Part shown: positions 11,201 to 25,142 of the stretch, piece after piece | How the letters are laid out: every line of letters starts with the position of its first letter | Numbering within the stretch: the stretch's first letter is position 1 | Assembly (NCBI RefSeq): GCF_001522545.3 | Contig: NC_031770.1 | Span: 30,123,226-30,187,225 of the forward strand | Direction of reading: 5' to 3' | Length of the DNA stretch: 64,000 nt | DNA from: Parus major | Lineage: Eukaryota; Chordata; Aves; Passeriformes; Paridae | Made by a program: the position numbers and the translations under genes | Notes under the pieces: generated by a model | Seen by the model: the letters and a program-made list of their open reading frames with translations, nothing else | What the model was told of the DNA's origin: nothing | Database searches by the model: none

Positions 11201-14200
11201 AATGAAATGCTGGGTGATCCTGTATGTCTAAACTATGCGTGCAGGAGAGAGAGAATAAATCACTGTTGGAGTTTGCGTATCAGTTTCAGGAAGATTATTG
11301 CATTTTACAGACATCTTTTCAACAGAAAGACGGCTTACAGGGTACATCTTGAAGGCTGCTGATGTAAGAGGTGGAACATGGGGGAGGTCAGTGGTTAACA
11401 AGCAGAAAACAGTTTAGTGAAATACCACAGGCAGAAACCATAGCAATGGAGAAAGGCATAACAGGTGGATAGGAAGGAGGAAGTTATCAGTGAGCTCTTA
11501 GGAAGCAATACAAAAACAGAGACTCAGAGACTTTTGAGCAGGGATCCTCAAGCCCTTACTGACACAATTAGCCTCCTGAAGTTTGTCTGTGTTGCTGACA
11601 CTGTTGCTTGTGTTACCTGCCGAGTTTATTAATTTCTTTATTAACCCACTCAGCAGTGGTTAACAGTAGAGGTTTAAGAAGACCAAGTGAAAAGCTGGCA
11701 GAGTAACTTTGTGTGTCATGACTTCTATTTCTGAAAAAATGTGACAGTTTAACACGTCAAAATGGGATCTGGGACAAATAGCTTTGTTTTCCAATTCTGT
11801 TATCCATAGTCAAGGCTGGATTAAGACTGTGTCAGTGCAGGCCTAATCATTTTACTAGGGAAGAAAGCTTTCTGCTGTCTGGGTAAAAGGTTTTTCAAAT
11901 CTTGAAAAACCTATTCAGGAATTTCTACCACCTTTTAAAGGCAATTTGTAGACAAGAGCTCTGAGGTGTGAGTTGCCTGTGCTTATTAGTGAAGTACTGT
12001 TGTTACTGACTGGTTACCAAGTAAGCTCATTCACTTCTGGGATCAGAAGGTGTCAGAAGTCAGGAGCGAGATTGGGAGTAGGTGTTGGTAGCCATGACTC
12101 ACTCTAAGAGGTGCCTCCCTGCATTTCTGGGATGGGCCCATCACCTCCCTACTTCCAGAAGTCCACACACTGTGACTCTCACTTCTATTCCAGCACTTTC
12201 TGGCAATGCTGATTTACTGCAGAGGGGGTGATAGCTGCTTTCACACTCGGAGTAGTTCACCTGGTTCTTGGCTGCACTGGGTAAAAGTGCTCCAGCAACC
12301 AGGCTAGGGAGGCTGTACTGCTGAACTGAAAGCTGGGTATCTCTTCTTAAAGAAAAGCAGACTGCATTGCTCTGGTCCCAGAAGTAAAATGCTGAATTCT
12401 AAGTACCTGAGAGTCAGTGATTTATATATTCTGAGCTGCTGCTAGTACACACATCTGGTGCGCTGAAGGCATGGCCATACTGCTAGCAAAGTCCACTGGA
12501 AGCAGCTCATCTTTACTGCAACATAGTGCATCTGCATAACATCTGTGAGAAGGTCAGGAGAATTCTCCAGCAAAGGGTTCAATGCTCTCCTAGTTTGATC
12601 CGTGGGCATCCATGGGCAGCAGATTTCAGCACCTGTTGACTGATCATCATATGAATGAACAGGGAAAGCTAGCTGGCAGCTGTTGGACATTCCCAGTCAG
12701 GACTAAGGAATAAAGGGGGGAACATCCAGGTAGTATTGAAACCAAGAACCAGAAGATGGTTTAAAATTATTTCTTCTCCAACTTTCTGCATTATTCCTAA
12801 ATAGCAGGATGCAAACAATAACCTTTGGAGACTAGTATTCCTATCAACCTTTTCATTCAGGAAAAGCCCTGGGACTTGAAAGGGCCTGTGTGGGACAATG
12901 TTGCATCACTGGTATAGGCACATATAGTTAACAGCACACTGACTTGCTCAAAAGAGATGTACTCACATAGACCATGGTTCTCCATTTCCTATCTTATGCT
13001 GAAAAATGCATCAGTTGCTTTATACATTGCTGCAGATCCAACTCTGCTGCTGCATTTATTCTGAGCCCATTCCCTAGGAGATCTTTAAAACACAACTATC
13101 TCTAACTCCACTTAATCACACAATCTGTTCCAAGGTCTATTCTTGTTTTTTTGATTCTCCTGTTGCCAAGGGCTCTCACAAGGACTCTGCTCTTTCTCCT
13201 TTTATCCTGTATTACCACTTGTCCGTGTGCCTTGTCAGTCACCTTGCTCTCGGACAGCTTCATGGCAGCTCTTGCTGTTGCAGTACAGCAATTTGTAAAT
13301 CCTTGTAAAGCAGATAGTGAGGTGGTCTAATTGTGTTTAACCTGCCCCAAAGCAGGACATACATCTGCCCAAGTCTCCTTTGCCATCTTCCCATGCCTGT
13401 CTTCATCTATGTCATGACATCCATGCAGGTATCAGTGTACTTACCCATACCACATTGTTTCCCCTTCTCTCACGAGTGACCACCCACGACTGAGCACTCA
13501 GCTCAGCAAGTAGTCCTTTCAGGTAGTATCTTTTCAGGCTAATGAAGAGATCTGAGAAGTGAAGCAATGGAGAATGTTGTGATATTTTGTGTTTCAGCTT
13601 TGCTAGAAACAAGCAGGTGACTTCTAGTAAGCTGGAGGAAAAGGAGGGGCAAAAGAGAGTCTGGAAAATATAGGCTTAGGAGATGTGATGGCATTGAAGA
13701 ACTACTAAAATTAAACTCTGCTGTCTAGGTTTCAGCTGTGTCAAATTTGGATTCAGCTTACACTGAAACCTAGGCTCTAATTTATACCCCTGCAAAAACA
13801 TCTATGTCTAGCTTTCTCTTTTTCTGGCAGTTGAAGTAAAATGCACAAAGACAGCAGCTATAAGTAAGGCAGTACAAAAATGGATGAGAGACAAACTACC
13901 AGTAGTTAGCTGTAGTTTAATCCATGATTATTTACTGCAGAATCTCTTACACCCATGTTAGTCTCCTGTATTCTATTTCTGGCAACAGGCTGTTAGATAT
14001 TGGTTAACCAGGTGGTTTGCCGATGACTCGCACATTATCTATTGATCTGTTCTGGACTCCCTGTTCCTGGCTGGTAACTTTATCAAGAACTGACTACGTA
14101 CTTTATGTTATGACAGTGCGCGGAAGTACTGGGCTCCTGAATGAAACGTGTCAAATCCTCTACAGGTACAAAACGAAAAGCCTCAGGCTAAAGTACCCAC

Positions 14201-15250
14201 TTATTAAACTTTCTCTCCCCTCTCTTATTGTCCCATGCCATGCCAACCCCTAACAAAAAGCTGTGATCATTCCTTCTCCTCCCTGCAAGGTGCTAAAGCT
14301 GCTTCTCAGTTCCCCACCAAACTCACTGCCTGGAGGGCAATGTCTGTCAGGAAGGCCTTCCCAATTACACAAGTCACCCCTAAATAATACCACTGAATAT
14401 TCTTTGTTCCCTTTACTCTCCAATCCTTTGCTCCATGACCCGGTCTAGACTGTTCTCCTCCTTTATCAGTACTATCATCAACTGCTTCTTGATGACTATT
14501 TGCCCCAGCTTTGGATGTGAAAAGTAGCATATGCTTTCCTTTCTTATACTGCCCCTTTCCCAGCTCATGCAAACTAACACATGAACTTGACTTGAGCTTG
14601 ACTGTGCCTCACATTTTATGCTGTATCTTTGTGGGACTTAAGCATTTGGGATAACATATCTCTTCATCATTTTGTCATCCAAATCCAGTAATATTTCATA
14701 TTTTGAATCTGTTTAATCCAAAGATGTACCTTCTTCATTGGATAGCACTAACAGTACTCCCATATTTTCATAAAGTGACAGAACTGGGCCTTTGATATTT
14801 GTTATCTGACTTACTCAGCTGTATTGGCCCAACACCAAAAAAAATAAATATAGGACAGCCCAAAGGCACCAAGTTAACATTTTGGTTTCCAGTCAAATGC
14901 TTTGTGTAGGTGTAAAGGTGTAAAGAAGTGATGCTGCAATTTTGTAGATTAGGTAAAAGGTGCAAATTGGTTCCTAGCTAGACATAGCTCAGTCAGAGAT
15001 ATTTCCCTCTTTACACCTTCAATAAACACTCCAAAAAAGATTGTAAATGGACTTCATAGGAGGCAGAAAGTGAGAATGACCTTGGGGAAGGATGGAGTTC
15101 CCATATGGGATGATAAGAATAGTTTGAATCCCCAGACTATTTTTTTTTCCATGGAGTTTGGTTATAACTTTCTCTTTCAGGGAAGAGGTCTTTTTGCCTT
15201 TATTTGTGCATACTTTTTGCCCAGTCATATCCAGTAGCTGATTTTACATG
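8216..15250. other. 7 kb non-coding block
   Basis: No gene and no well-defined mobile element recognised. Open frames reach at most about 154 codons (minus strand 10325-10789) with no conserved features. A small tandem duplication of 18 bases (AAGGTGATGGCATGATAC and a near copy) lies at 9903-9938. Donor-like sites such as the one after 10235 lack a convincing partner acceptor. Confidence 0.55.
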
Positions 15251-15482
15251 TGTCTTTGGTTTGAAAAGACAGGTGTTTGCAGAAGGCAGAAACCTCCCCT
15301 GAAATGGAAAAGAAAATGTAAACCACCCCCCAATCTGAATTATTATAATCTTGAAATCAAGGTTCTCTCAGGAAAATATATGAGAATAGGAATAACAGTT
15401 CTAAACCAAGAAAATGAAAATAAAATTGCAGTAGTAAAAAAAAAAAAAAAAACCAGCAAAAAATACAACCCACTGACAGAGT

Positions 15483-15530
15483 CAGACTACAACCTGACAC
15501 CCTGTTGGTCAGGGTGTCGGTAGCAGTCTG
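15483..15530 (-). other. hairpin within the LTR
   Basis: GACACCCTG at 15496-15504 and CAGGGTGTC at 15510-15518 pair perfectly around the 5-base loop TTGGT. The outer CAGACT (15483-15488) also pairs with AGTCTG (15525-15530), giving arms of about 21 bases with a few mismatches. It would fold in the LTR transcript. Confidence 0.85.
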
Positions 15531-15796
15531 ATGTAAAGGTGGCTGCAGTCTTCCTGCAGTGACAGATGTGGTTTTGTTGAAGCAATGATCCTTTAGAAGG
15601 GTGTAGTTTTCCTCTGGAGGTGCAGTGGTGGTGTAGATGTGTGCAGTCTTCCTCTGGGAATCCACTGGAGAAGGGCTGGCTGCAGAGTTCCAAGTCTCTC
15701 ATTATATCTAGGTAGGAATGCTTGGCTCCTCCCCCTGTGTGGAGCCATCATCACAATGGGATGATGTAATGTTATCAGTCATGCAGTGAGACTCAA

Positions 15797-15961
15797 TGGC
15801 TCATTAACAGAAGATATTCCCCTGGAGTGAGCATGGGTTGTGAAAGAGATAAAGAACACTGCCCCACTTGGTTTTAACAGCTGGCCCATTAATGGAAGAT
15901 ATCCCCCAGTTATGGGGGATGGGTCATGAAAGAGATAAACTGCCCCACCTGGTTTTAACAG
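15797..15961 (-). repeat. 85-base tandem duplication inside the LTR
   Basis: Copy 1 (15797-15881) and copy 2 (15882-15961) share the ordered boxes CATTAA..GAAGATAT..CCCC, GAAAGAGATAAA, CTGCCCCAC and TGGTTTTAACAG. The copies have diverged by substitutions and small indels, so the duplication is not recent. It lies in the part that would be U3 of the minus-strand LTR. Confidence 0.85.
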
Positions 15962-16013
15962 ATCATAATAGAATACATTATTTTGGTTACATCCTGCATT
16001 GCAACCCAAGACA

Positions 16014-19000
16014 GCATGTTACCTTTTGCCTGGCAGCAAAATATCTGAGAATGGTTTGAAAATCATGGAGGACAATCTTCCAGCAGAGAAATAAAAATGT
16101 CTTATTCCAAGCTCAGTTATGCATAATATCAGTAAGATGCAGTTACTTATGCTGTCTGAATCAAAAACATTTATTGCCATTATAAAAAAATATTTCAGGA
16201 GTTTCAAATGGGAATTTGTAGCTTGATGCACTGATCAGTGCTCACAGATTTATTAAATGTGATAAGTAACTTGACAATAAGAAAATAGCTGTAATCAATT
16301 GAATATGCATTTAACTTTGAAAGATATGGAACCAAAAATAAGTATATATTAGTTGTAACAATAAGTAAGCATGTACCCTGTTTCCTATTGGAAAGTGTTA
16401 CCTGTCTTGAACTTTGCAGTCATAGTATAGAAGTAGTTTCCATCAGCTCATGCAGACAGCTAGGAAATAGGTTTCCTATTCTGTTGAAATGAGGTAAAAT
16501 CTCTTACCAGGATCTGTTCAAATATGTTTATAAATGATCCATACATTTCAGCATCTCCTTGTATTCTTTCTTCAGTTGGTCTGCAAATTGTTTCTGACAG
16601 GTTTAATTTATTTCTGAAAGACTGGTCTGCTCAGAAAACACAAGATCTGGTTCTCCTGCTTTCTTTTCTTTCAAAGCATGACATCCTATTGGTGAAAAGA
16701 AATTACACCTGTTTTATATCAGTTAAAAACTACAATTATAAATTCTGTTTTAGCCTTAATAATACCTATACATCCATTCTTAGGATTAGGACCAAAGTGA
16801 AAGAGAAGCTATTCATGGAACACATTGGTCTCTTGGAGTTTCAGGAAGCTTTGTTGACTAAGATAGATGGAGAATCTGAGAACCTGAGTTCCTGAGTTTC
16901 TGCTATTGGTGCTACTATGAATTAATTTCTACAGATCAATTCATATTTTGTGTCTTGGTTTACAATACCTTTAATGCTTTTGCTCTCAGGAAGATGTAGC
17001 CTCTCATAGTTGTGGAATGCTTTGAGACCATTGCATAGAAGGTACTGCATGAAAGCTCAAAATGACATACAGCAAGTCTGACTTCAGATTTCTTGTTGCT
17101 TTTCTGGATGACTGTTTTTAATTGCAGTGGGTTAAACAGCTGTAAAAATGCCATTGCTACACATAGAACAAAGGTTTTCATTCCTAGGTTCCCATGCAGG
17201 TGTGTGGCTGTGACCTGACCAATACTGTCTCTGCTGATCCTCCCCTGGTTTCTCCCTTGCAATTGATTCCAGCAATGATGAATTCACCTCATGAAATTAA
17301 TAATGTCAAGTTTGTCAATATTTTAAAAGCTAAACTTAATTTTGTTCTCTTGAGCCTTGCCTTTGGCTTATGGAAGCAGAAGCTTTAAACTCTATTATTT
17401 GGGAAATCTACTGGGATGCCTTGGTGTGGCAGGTGCTATATAAGTTTAGCACTGCATCGCTATTGAAGTCCATTAAGATCTTTCTGGAGCTGTCAGCACT
17501 CTGCAGATTAAAACCAGAAAAATAAAAGCACTCAATAAATGCTGCTATAATGGTTTGGATAGCTGCAAAAAGAGGACTTATCTTTGGCTTGTGATCAGTT
17601 TATTTCTGGGTTCAATTTAAAGGTTTTTTTGCTTCCTGTATAAGATCTGAGAAAAAAAAATCAATGTAGAGATGCTTGGATGAGTGCCAGAAGAAATATT
17701 GTACTGAATCCAGAATACAGAAATCCTTCACAATTTCTATATTTTGCCCTGTGCAGGCTCTTTATAGTCTAGCAAGAACTAAGCTGTACTATCATGACTC
17801 CATTACCATTGCAGTGTTGTACAGGATGTGAGCAAATTGTCAGATTTTATTTGGTTATTTAAAAACATGTATCAACCCCCACCCCCAAAGATATTATTAA
17901 AAAGGCAAGGTGAGAGGAAGAAGCATCAAACACCTGCAAAAGGGCTGGAAACAAACCATAGGAATAAGCACTCAGTTTTAAAGTTGGTGAAGATTGGCAG
18001 CAAGACACCTCCTTAATCCCTGCCATGGCTACTATTTAACTGTTTGGAAAAGGGAGGGCAAAGCGAGGTGTTAGAGGTGGATTGGACACTGCCACAGAGC
18101 TTCCTCACATGTAGAGGAGATGATGCAATGGCATCATCCATGCCTATGCTTGAGCAGGCATAGGACAGTGCCTCTGGAAGTGGTGGTGGAGAGCACCCAG
18201 GCACTTGCAGGATTTTCCTGGAACCGTAATGCCTCAGGACAGGAACAGTGAGAGTGCAGTGGATTCTCCTGCTCAAGGCTCAAGGGTGCTCAAATTTGCA
18301 GATAATGCCAGTCTATTCAGAGTATTGGCCAAACCAGCCTGAAATCATGGTAATGCCTTTGGTTGGGTCAATGGCACAACCCTTTTTCCGTGCTCTGGTT
18401 TCTGTTTGGCAGATACTGAATAAGGCTCTTGGATACAAGTGTCAGAAATTGCAAAGTGATCTGAATGTGGTGTTTGACTGGGGAACATTTGGGAACACTG
18501 GAAATTGTGCATCAGAGAGGAGGCTCCTGACTGGGATGTGAAAAATGTAGGTAGTAGAAGGAGAATAGGGAGAAACAGATGCTTCTATTCATACTCCCAG
18601 AATACAAGGTCAAGGGAACATTCAATGGAAATATAAGGCAGCAAATGTTAAAAGGAAAAAAAAAATCTGTTAAAAGGAAATACATTTTTTACAATGCCTA
18701 ATTAGCTCATTTCCATAAGATGACCTTATGCTTAAGAGATTAGTAGGATTAAAATAAAGGGATTAGACATTTATATGGATAATGTAACTGGGGATGTTCT
18801 TATTAAATAGAATACGTATTTTCTTTTGTTATGGAAGGATATATGCCCTCTTGCTTCAGGGCCTAGGCTAGTTGCTAACTGATAAGAATTAGAAAGAAAT
18901 TTTCTCTTTTGGCAAGTCATTCCCTACTTGTCTTCTGCTAGGTTCCTTGTACTTAATCTGAATTGTTTCTACAGGCCCTTTCACAGTAGGATTATTAAAC

Positions 19001-19279
19001 TATATGGCCCATTTGTTTGTTATAGCATGGCAATTCTGTTCATAATCAAATGTCTCACTGATAGATCACAAAAATCTCAGTGGCCTGAAACAAAATTTCC
19101 TTTTTCTTCTGCTAGTTCCATAAGAGGGTTGACCTTGAGCACCCCCCATTAGACACCACCAAATCAGCACCAACAAATCTCACTTACCTGCCCTAACAGT
19201 AATATCTTACAGTTCTCATTCAGAATTTACACGAGCTCAGTTACAGAGTGGCAGGACACCAAAGATCCCTCAACCTTCA
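16014..19279. other. non-coding, no recognised gene
   Basis: AT-rich DNA without a recognisable gene. The longest open frame (16524-16895, 123 codons) has no conserved features. No repeat that I can name with confidence. Confidence 0.55.
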
Positions 19280-19478
19280 CCAAATGGGTTGTCAAGCATT
19301 GACAACAGGCTACCCAAGGAAGTGATGGCATCATCATCCCTAAATTTATTTGAAATATGTGTAGATGTGGCACTTAAAGACATGCTTTAGTGTTGGATTA
19401 CACAGTGTTGGGTTAATGGTTGGACTTGATGATCTTGAAGGTATTTTCCAACCTGAACAATTCCATGATTCTGTGTCC
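19280..19478 (+). repeat. CR1 LINE 3' end
   Basis: Landmarks are CAGGCTACCCAAGGAAGTGA, TGTGTAGATGTGGCACTTAA, AGACATGCTTTAGTG, GTGTTGGGTTAATGGTTGGA, CTTGATGATCTTGAAGG, TTTTCCAACCTGAA and the terminal ATTCCATGATTCTGTG. It is a 5'-truncated CR1 of the same subfamily as the copies at 8112 and 24632. Confidence 0.93.
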
Positions 19479-22400
19479 TCCCACAGATGTGAATGGCAGT
19501 GTCTCATGGATGCTGCCGGTTGTCAGAATTTGGGGCAAAACCAAATGATAATGAGAAGTTAAAATTGATTCAAAACTCTTCCTTTCACTTCCAGGCAAGA
19601 TAAGAAAGTTGCTGCTAGTAGTCTAGTCTTCCCATTAAAAAGCATCAGATGGCCTTATCTAACCTGTCTAAAATTCATTTGTCTTGCATTTTGATTACTG
19701 AAATATCCTTCTCTTTGGTCTTGCCAAGTATAATTTCAGTCTTTGTACATCCTTGCAAAATGCGGCTGTAAAGATCATCCTCCTAATCCATCTGTTTGAG
19801 GATTTTACACATTCTTTGCTCCTCTCTACTATATTTCTCTTCTTTACTCCATCAAACACAAGCTATTTGTCTTTCCTGTCAAGCCCCTTCCCATCCTGTC
19901 AAGGAGCTCTCCTTTGCTATGACAATGTCATCTCCTTCTCATCATTCTGTCAGTCTCTATTTCTCACTTGTCAACATTTTTATAGAAACAACTGGGCTTT
20001 TTTCCTTACTGCTATTGGGAAGAATTTTGGTAAAGAGCAGCAAAATACCCTCATTATTTTTCCAAATTTCTGCTGAAAACACTCTGTTATTGTGTTGCCT
20101 ATGAAAAGCTTGCCAGTAACATGGCCACTCTCCATCACACGGTCAGACAGGACTCAAACTAAACAACCTGGGCCCTGTGTGCCCAGATGCACCTGCTTCC
20201 CTTTACATACACCTGGAAGGTCACGATAGTCTATTTGGTTCTGCAAAGTGTCTCCACAATAGCTTCCCCATCGTTGACTGGGATGGGCCACTACAAAACA
20301 AACATTGATCTTCCTCATTCCTTTCCCATCACTTGATGAGTTTAACAGAGGGCTGATGCTTTTGTGCCAGTGAAATACCCAAGTTAGGAACTGCTTTCTG
20401 TATGAGCTATATGTGTGTGGTCATCAGGCCCTCCAGCCAAGGTCCCTTCTGAAGGCACATGCAGTGAGAAGTGTTCAGCTTTGCCCTATGCTTGGCAATG
20501 TTGCTTTTCTCCCCTCGAGTAAAGATTCCTGCAAATCCTCCAGTTCAAGAGAGTGTTTTTTGTGTACTAAATGCTGCCATTATTTATAAAGCACTCTTGC
20601 TGAATGTGTCTGAAGTCAGTCCTGCAGGACAGTTTCAATCAAATTGTGTTCAATTTATTCCAGCTGAGTAACCCTGAAACGTAAATAAAATTAAATTAAT
20701 AGTGTTGTCTTTATATTGTGTTACAAATGTAATAAGCTTGAAGTAATGCTGACTGTAAAATCAGATAGAGTAAAAATCAACCCCTAGAAAGAAGTGCAAA
20801 ATTTGATATCTGGCTTACAAGAACAATCAGGGTACATGTAATCCAGAAGGTATTTTTAATTATATTTGTTCATACTGTTTCTCTGCTTCATTCTAACAAA
20901 AGACAAGAAATACTCTGCTACAGTGGTTATGTTTTGTTTGACAAACATGCAGAATACCCTGTATCTGTTCCTAGCTGACTGTTTTGGGACTTGCAGGAAT
21001 ACTGTTACTAACAATTATCTTGCATTTATAGGACACCTTTAATCCCAAAGTGCTTACATAGCACTGTCAAAATATGTGTGTTTTCTTCCACTTACTTGGT
21101 GAGACTCCAGATTTGGTCCTAGAAGATATAAATATTTATATATATGTAGCAGAATATCTTATCTATTGAATACCTCCCCAGAAAATTTAGTCCCCAGAAG
21201 GTCTAGGATTCTTCAGATATTTGGATAAACATTACCCAGAATCACTGGGGAAAACCCAGCTTTCACCAAGACGGCTACAAAATACGTTGCAGGCATACAA
21301 AGCAGGCACAGCTTCAGGATGTGATGTCTTATCTAAAGCATTAGAGACAGGAAAATATGTGGAATGCAGTTGAGTAACTAGGAATAGCTGGTGGAATTGG
21401 TCCTGTTGGAACTCAAGCCCCTGGCTTGGGGGAGTCCAGGTATTTTGAATGCTGCCATCTCTTCAGCTGCCTTGCTTTGAACTGCCCAGGGAGTAATCTG
21501 GAACCCATCCAGTCTCTCACATACCCTTCTGCTTATCTTACAAGGCTTTGTGGTGTGCAGGCAGAGGACTCCACAGACTCAGGGAAAAGATGCAAACCTA
21601 TCTGGTGCAGCACAGATGGAAGGAAAGGGAAAGTGGGACTCAGCTGACAGATATCCACTGCTATTCCATCACAAGGTATGCAAGCTGCACTGGGGAGCAC
21701 CTCAGAGCCATGCTTTTTTTTCCACCTCTGTTCTTTTCCAAAGGCCCTAAAGCATAGTGCAGTAAAGTTGTTTCCACAGCAAAACATTCTCCAAACCTTG
21801 GAAGATCTCAGGACTGGCAATAGCCACCTCTATGTATGAAGCAAAGTGTCTTTGTTCTAGTAACCCATATCAGGCTACCAGAAGCAAATTGAGGTTCTCA
21901 GTGGACAAGAAACTCTTCTGACCTGCCAGCAGCATGTAGATATTAAGGACATTTAGTTTCCAAGACATTTGTGACCTCAAGGTGCTTGGACAGTCTCCTC
22001 TGAAAGTCTGACAGATTGTCTATGAATCCTAAAAAAGTGTTTAAAACACCTAAAAAGGAGTTTAAAGTGATAAAGAAAATACTAAATCACTGTCAGTGTT
22101 GATAGACTTAAAAAAACCTGATGCCTTAATATTTCCTGACTTTAAAAAGCTTACCTAGAAATCTTTCCAAATTCATTTCGACTCGAGTAAAATTCATGAA
22201 GCTGCAGTCATATTGTTCTTTCTATTTAATTTCTGCTTCATACATTCCTTTCATAACTACTGAGAGCCCCAGGAAGAGAGGGAAAAGTCAGCTCTATTGT
22301 GATGGGGAGCATCTTGGTAAAAGGCATTGGGATTATGACAAGGCAATGTTCAGTCCAAAGGGTACCAGCCCAAAGTGCTGAATTAAGGTATCCTTGATGT

Positions 22401-24631
22401 ATCATCCAAGAACTGTGGAGGTCTTTCAGTATTATTTTATTTTTACTTAAACAAATGAGCAGTCAGTGGGTTAAATAAATTCTAAAGAGGAAGAAACTCT
22501 AACAATGCCTCTGATCCTCCTTTCTTTTGTGGCTCTTGTATGTTCTGCTCACTCACTTTCCTCAGTTATTCACAGCCACATGACAAATGCTACCTAATGG
22601 CTGGCTTATTCTATTTGTGCTTTTGTACTACCCTCTCCTTACAAACCTGAAACACTTTGAATTCACACAGTGAACTACAGCAAGTCAATGTTCACTTTTG
22701 ATACACTGGATTTATCCAAAAAGTGCCTTGTGCAAAAATCTTTGCATGAGCTATGGTGTGTTAAGTTTTGTGTGGACACATCTATACTTTGAACTTTTCT
22801 ACCTGGTCTCTTGCTGATATCCCATATGATATTTCTTCATGCTGGGGTGTTTTCATCTGCTTACCTGTAGGCTTTCACTGGATATAGGGCCAAACTAATG
22901 GGATTCAGCTAATGGTACATGTACCCCACAAGTAGTCTGTGAATACGTACTCACAATCTCATGCACTATTTCACGTCTCACAATCTCCTAGCCAAGAAAA
23001 TGAGGAGTCATCCAGGATTCATAGGTGATCCTACACCCAGGAAAAGCAGGCTGATCAGACATGCTGAGAGTGATCTGGAGATATAGGAGTATATACTAAA
23101 ATGGTGGAGAAGGATGTGCTTAGGATATGGCTCATTGCAACAATGATGGAATAAAACTGGCAAAAATGGGAGAAAAAACAATGAGTCTGTCAATGTTTCA
23201 TGTACCAACTTCTTCCCCAAGGCTTTGTGTCTGACGTTTGGTGCAGAAGATTGTGTGCTGTGACCTGTGCTGGTGGGAGAGAAGAGCCTTATCCTAACTT
23301 AGTCAGGGCTACAAGAATGTAAAATTCCTGAAAACCTAGGACCTTTTCCCTGTGGAAAAACAAACAAAAACCCTGGACAGACCCAGACAAGGATGCTGCT
23401 TAAATACAGGATAAACTTGCTGTACAATTACAGTAAAAGAGTGCTCAAGATGGTGGTGGTAGACTTCATGTTCAGGTGTGTCTTGGGGTTATAGAGAGAG
23501 GGGTAAGGGAAGGCACACAAATAGGTTCTGCAAACCATGCAATTGATGTCATTTTAGGCCAAAAGAATTAGGCAGTTTCTCCAATCTGTTTGGGTTGTGG
23601 ATACTAAGTCTGCTGAAAGAAGCATTCATCCAAGGAAGTTCTTTTTGGTGATGATCATTCCTCTAAAATTTGCATAGAAATTGCACACGGTCTCTTACTT
23701 ACCATCCCCATTCTCCCAGCCTTTTGCATTTTCATACTTATCAGGCCAATCACTGTGGCACATGCCTGCACCTCAGTCAAACTAATGACAGTGCAGCACT
23801 TTCAGATGGATAAATACTTAATAGGGACATTCATGTCTACTGCAGCTAGGGAGAGCTTGGGCAATAAACAAGGCACTTTGCTATTTGATGGACACTGTCA
23901 GCTTTCAGCTCCCATGGCATTTTATAAGGTATATTTCCAAAACAAGATCTGTTGAAATGGAAGATTAAATACCTCTGGACTGGTCGCTGTCACAGTCACA
24001 CTCTTGGCATCATCAGAGTTTAGGTCTAGTAAGATTATTGCAGGACTCAACTTGGCATTATGCTTTGAATATGTCCCCTACTGGAATGAGGGAGAACAGC
24101 AGGCAAGGCAGTGCTGCACCTCCTCACCAAGAGTGCAAGACAAAGCAGGTCCAGAAGGGTTGTTGGTGAAGTGATGACCTGAGATGACTCTTTGGTTACA
24201 CAAAAAGATCTCATCTCCTTTGTCTGTGCTCTGCTTTCAAATAGCTCCCTTCTCTGCCCTTCAGGGCCTAATTTAATAAAAAACTTTTGAAATTGAAATA
24301 CCTTGGTTGCAAGGTACTTGGTTGCACTCTTTTCGCTTTTCCAACACCAAAATATCATGTATGTTTTGAAAAGCAACTGTTTGAAAGACAGCAGTCACTC
24401 TAGGAGAAGTTCATTTACATCACTTTCATTGGGTACCTTAGAATACATAAAAACAGTGCAAAAAGTACCAGCTGGAAATTGCAAGTTTTCATGAATTTAG
24501 TTTTTTATTTCTTCCAGTATTCTAGCAGTGGTTAATGATATTATGTCTGTATGAATATTAGGGCTGTTTCTTTTAGTATTAGGTCTGTTTCGTTTTGATA
24601 CATCATGGAGCAAGCTGTAAATGGAAGTGCA
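19479..24631. other. 5 kb non-coding block
   Basis: No gene recognised. A sequence near 21020-21065 (TTGCATTTATAGGACACC then AAAGTGCTTACATAGCAC) is faintly like the end of an ancient amniote short interspersed repeat, but I cannot assign it. Near-consensus minus-strand donor sequences occur at about 19183 and 22862 without paired acceptors that I can defend. Confidence 0.5.
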
Positions 24632-24728
24632 GAAATAGGGATGTGGTTTAGCGGTGGATTTGGCTAGGTTAACAGTTGGACTCTTGAAGGTCTTTTCCAA
24701 CATCAGAAATGCTAAGATTCTCTGATTC
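24632..24728 (+). repeat. CR1 LINE 3' end, short fragment
   Basis: ATGTGGTTTAGCGGTGGATT, GGCTAGGTTAACAGTTGGAC, CTTGAAGGTCTTTTCCAAC and a decayed GATTCTCTGATTCAT end identify a CR1 3' terminus of about 97 bases. Confidence 0.9.
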
Positions 24729-25142
24729 ATGGCAGGATGAACGTCTCAAGCATAAGAACAGTGCACCTTGACACAAAGACAGGGTTGATTTAATTCTTTC
24801 CCCATCCCTACTCTTTCAGCTCCTTAGTGCATGGATTTGTCCTGCCTAACCTCCCAATGTCTCTCATCCCCACCATCTTTCCAACTTTTTAGGGTTCCTC
24901 AGCAAAATGAAAGCAGCATGGGAAACATTTTATTGTTGCTACATCTTCCCCTGCCTGGGAAGAGAGACTTGGGAATGACATTCCAAAATTTGGAAACGTT
25001 GGAAACATTGTCATGGCTGTTATCAAGATCCCAGCTGCCACAGTAATGGTTTAATCTGTTTGTCAGCCTGTCCTTCTGTCATAGTATAGTCTCCAAGAAA
25101 TGGGAGAGTATCAATTGTGGAGTACAAAATTTACCACCTAAG

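Larger units (their letters stand above)
15251..16013 (-). mobile_element. solo LTR (ERVL-like), minus strand
   Basis: The plus strand reads TGTCTTTGGTTTG at the left edge and GCAACCCAAGACA at the right edge, which are inverted ends of about 13 bases with few mismatches. The flanks are ACATG and GCATG, a 4-of-5 match, as expected of an aged 5-base TSD. The minus-strand reading fits a songbird LTR that I recall, with a TATAAT-like box near 15699-15706 and the AACCAAAGACA-type end. Two unusual parts lie inside: an 85-base tandem duplication (15797-15961) and a hairpin (15483-15530). An A-run at 15437-15453 on the plus strand is a T-run in the LTR's own sense. No internal retroviral genes are attached. 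Confidence 0.85.

Noticed and set aside
19183..19195. Perfect-looking minus-strand donor (CAG then GTAAGTG)
   Set aside because: The upstream minus-strand sequence soon becomes CR1 and has no convincing acceptor or open exon.
21020..21065. Possible ancient SINE (MIR-like) tail
   Set aside because: Too short and diverged to assign by eye.
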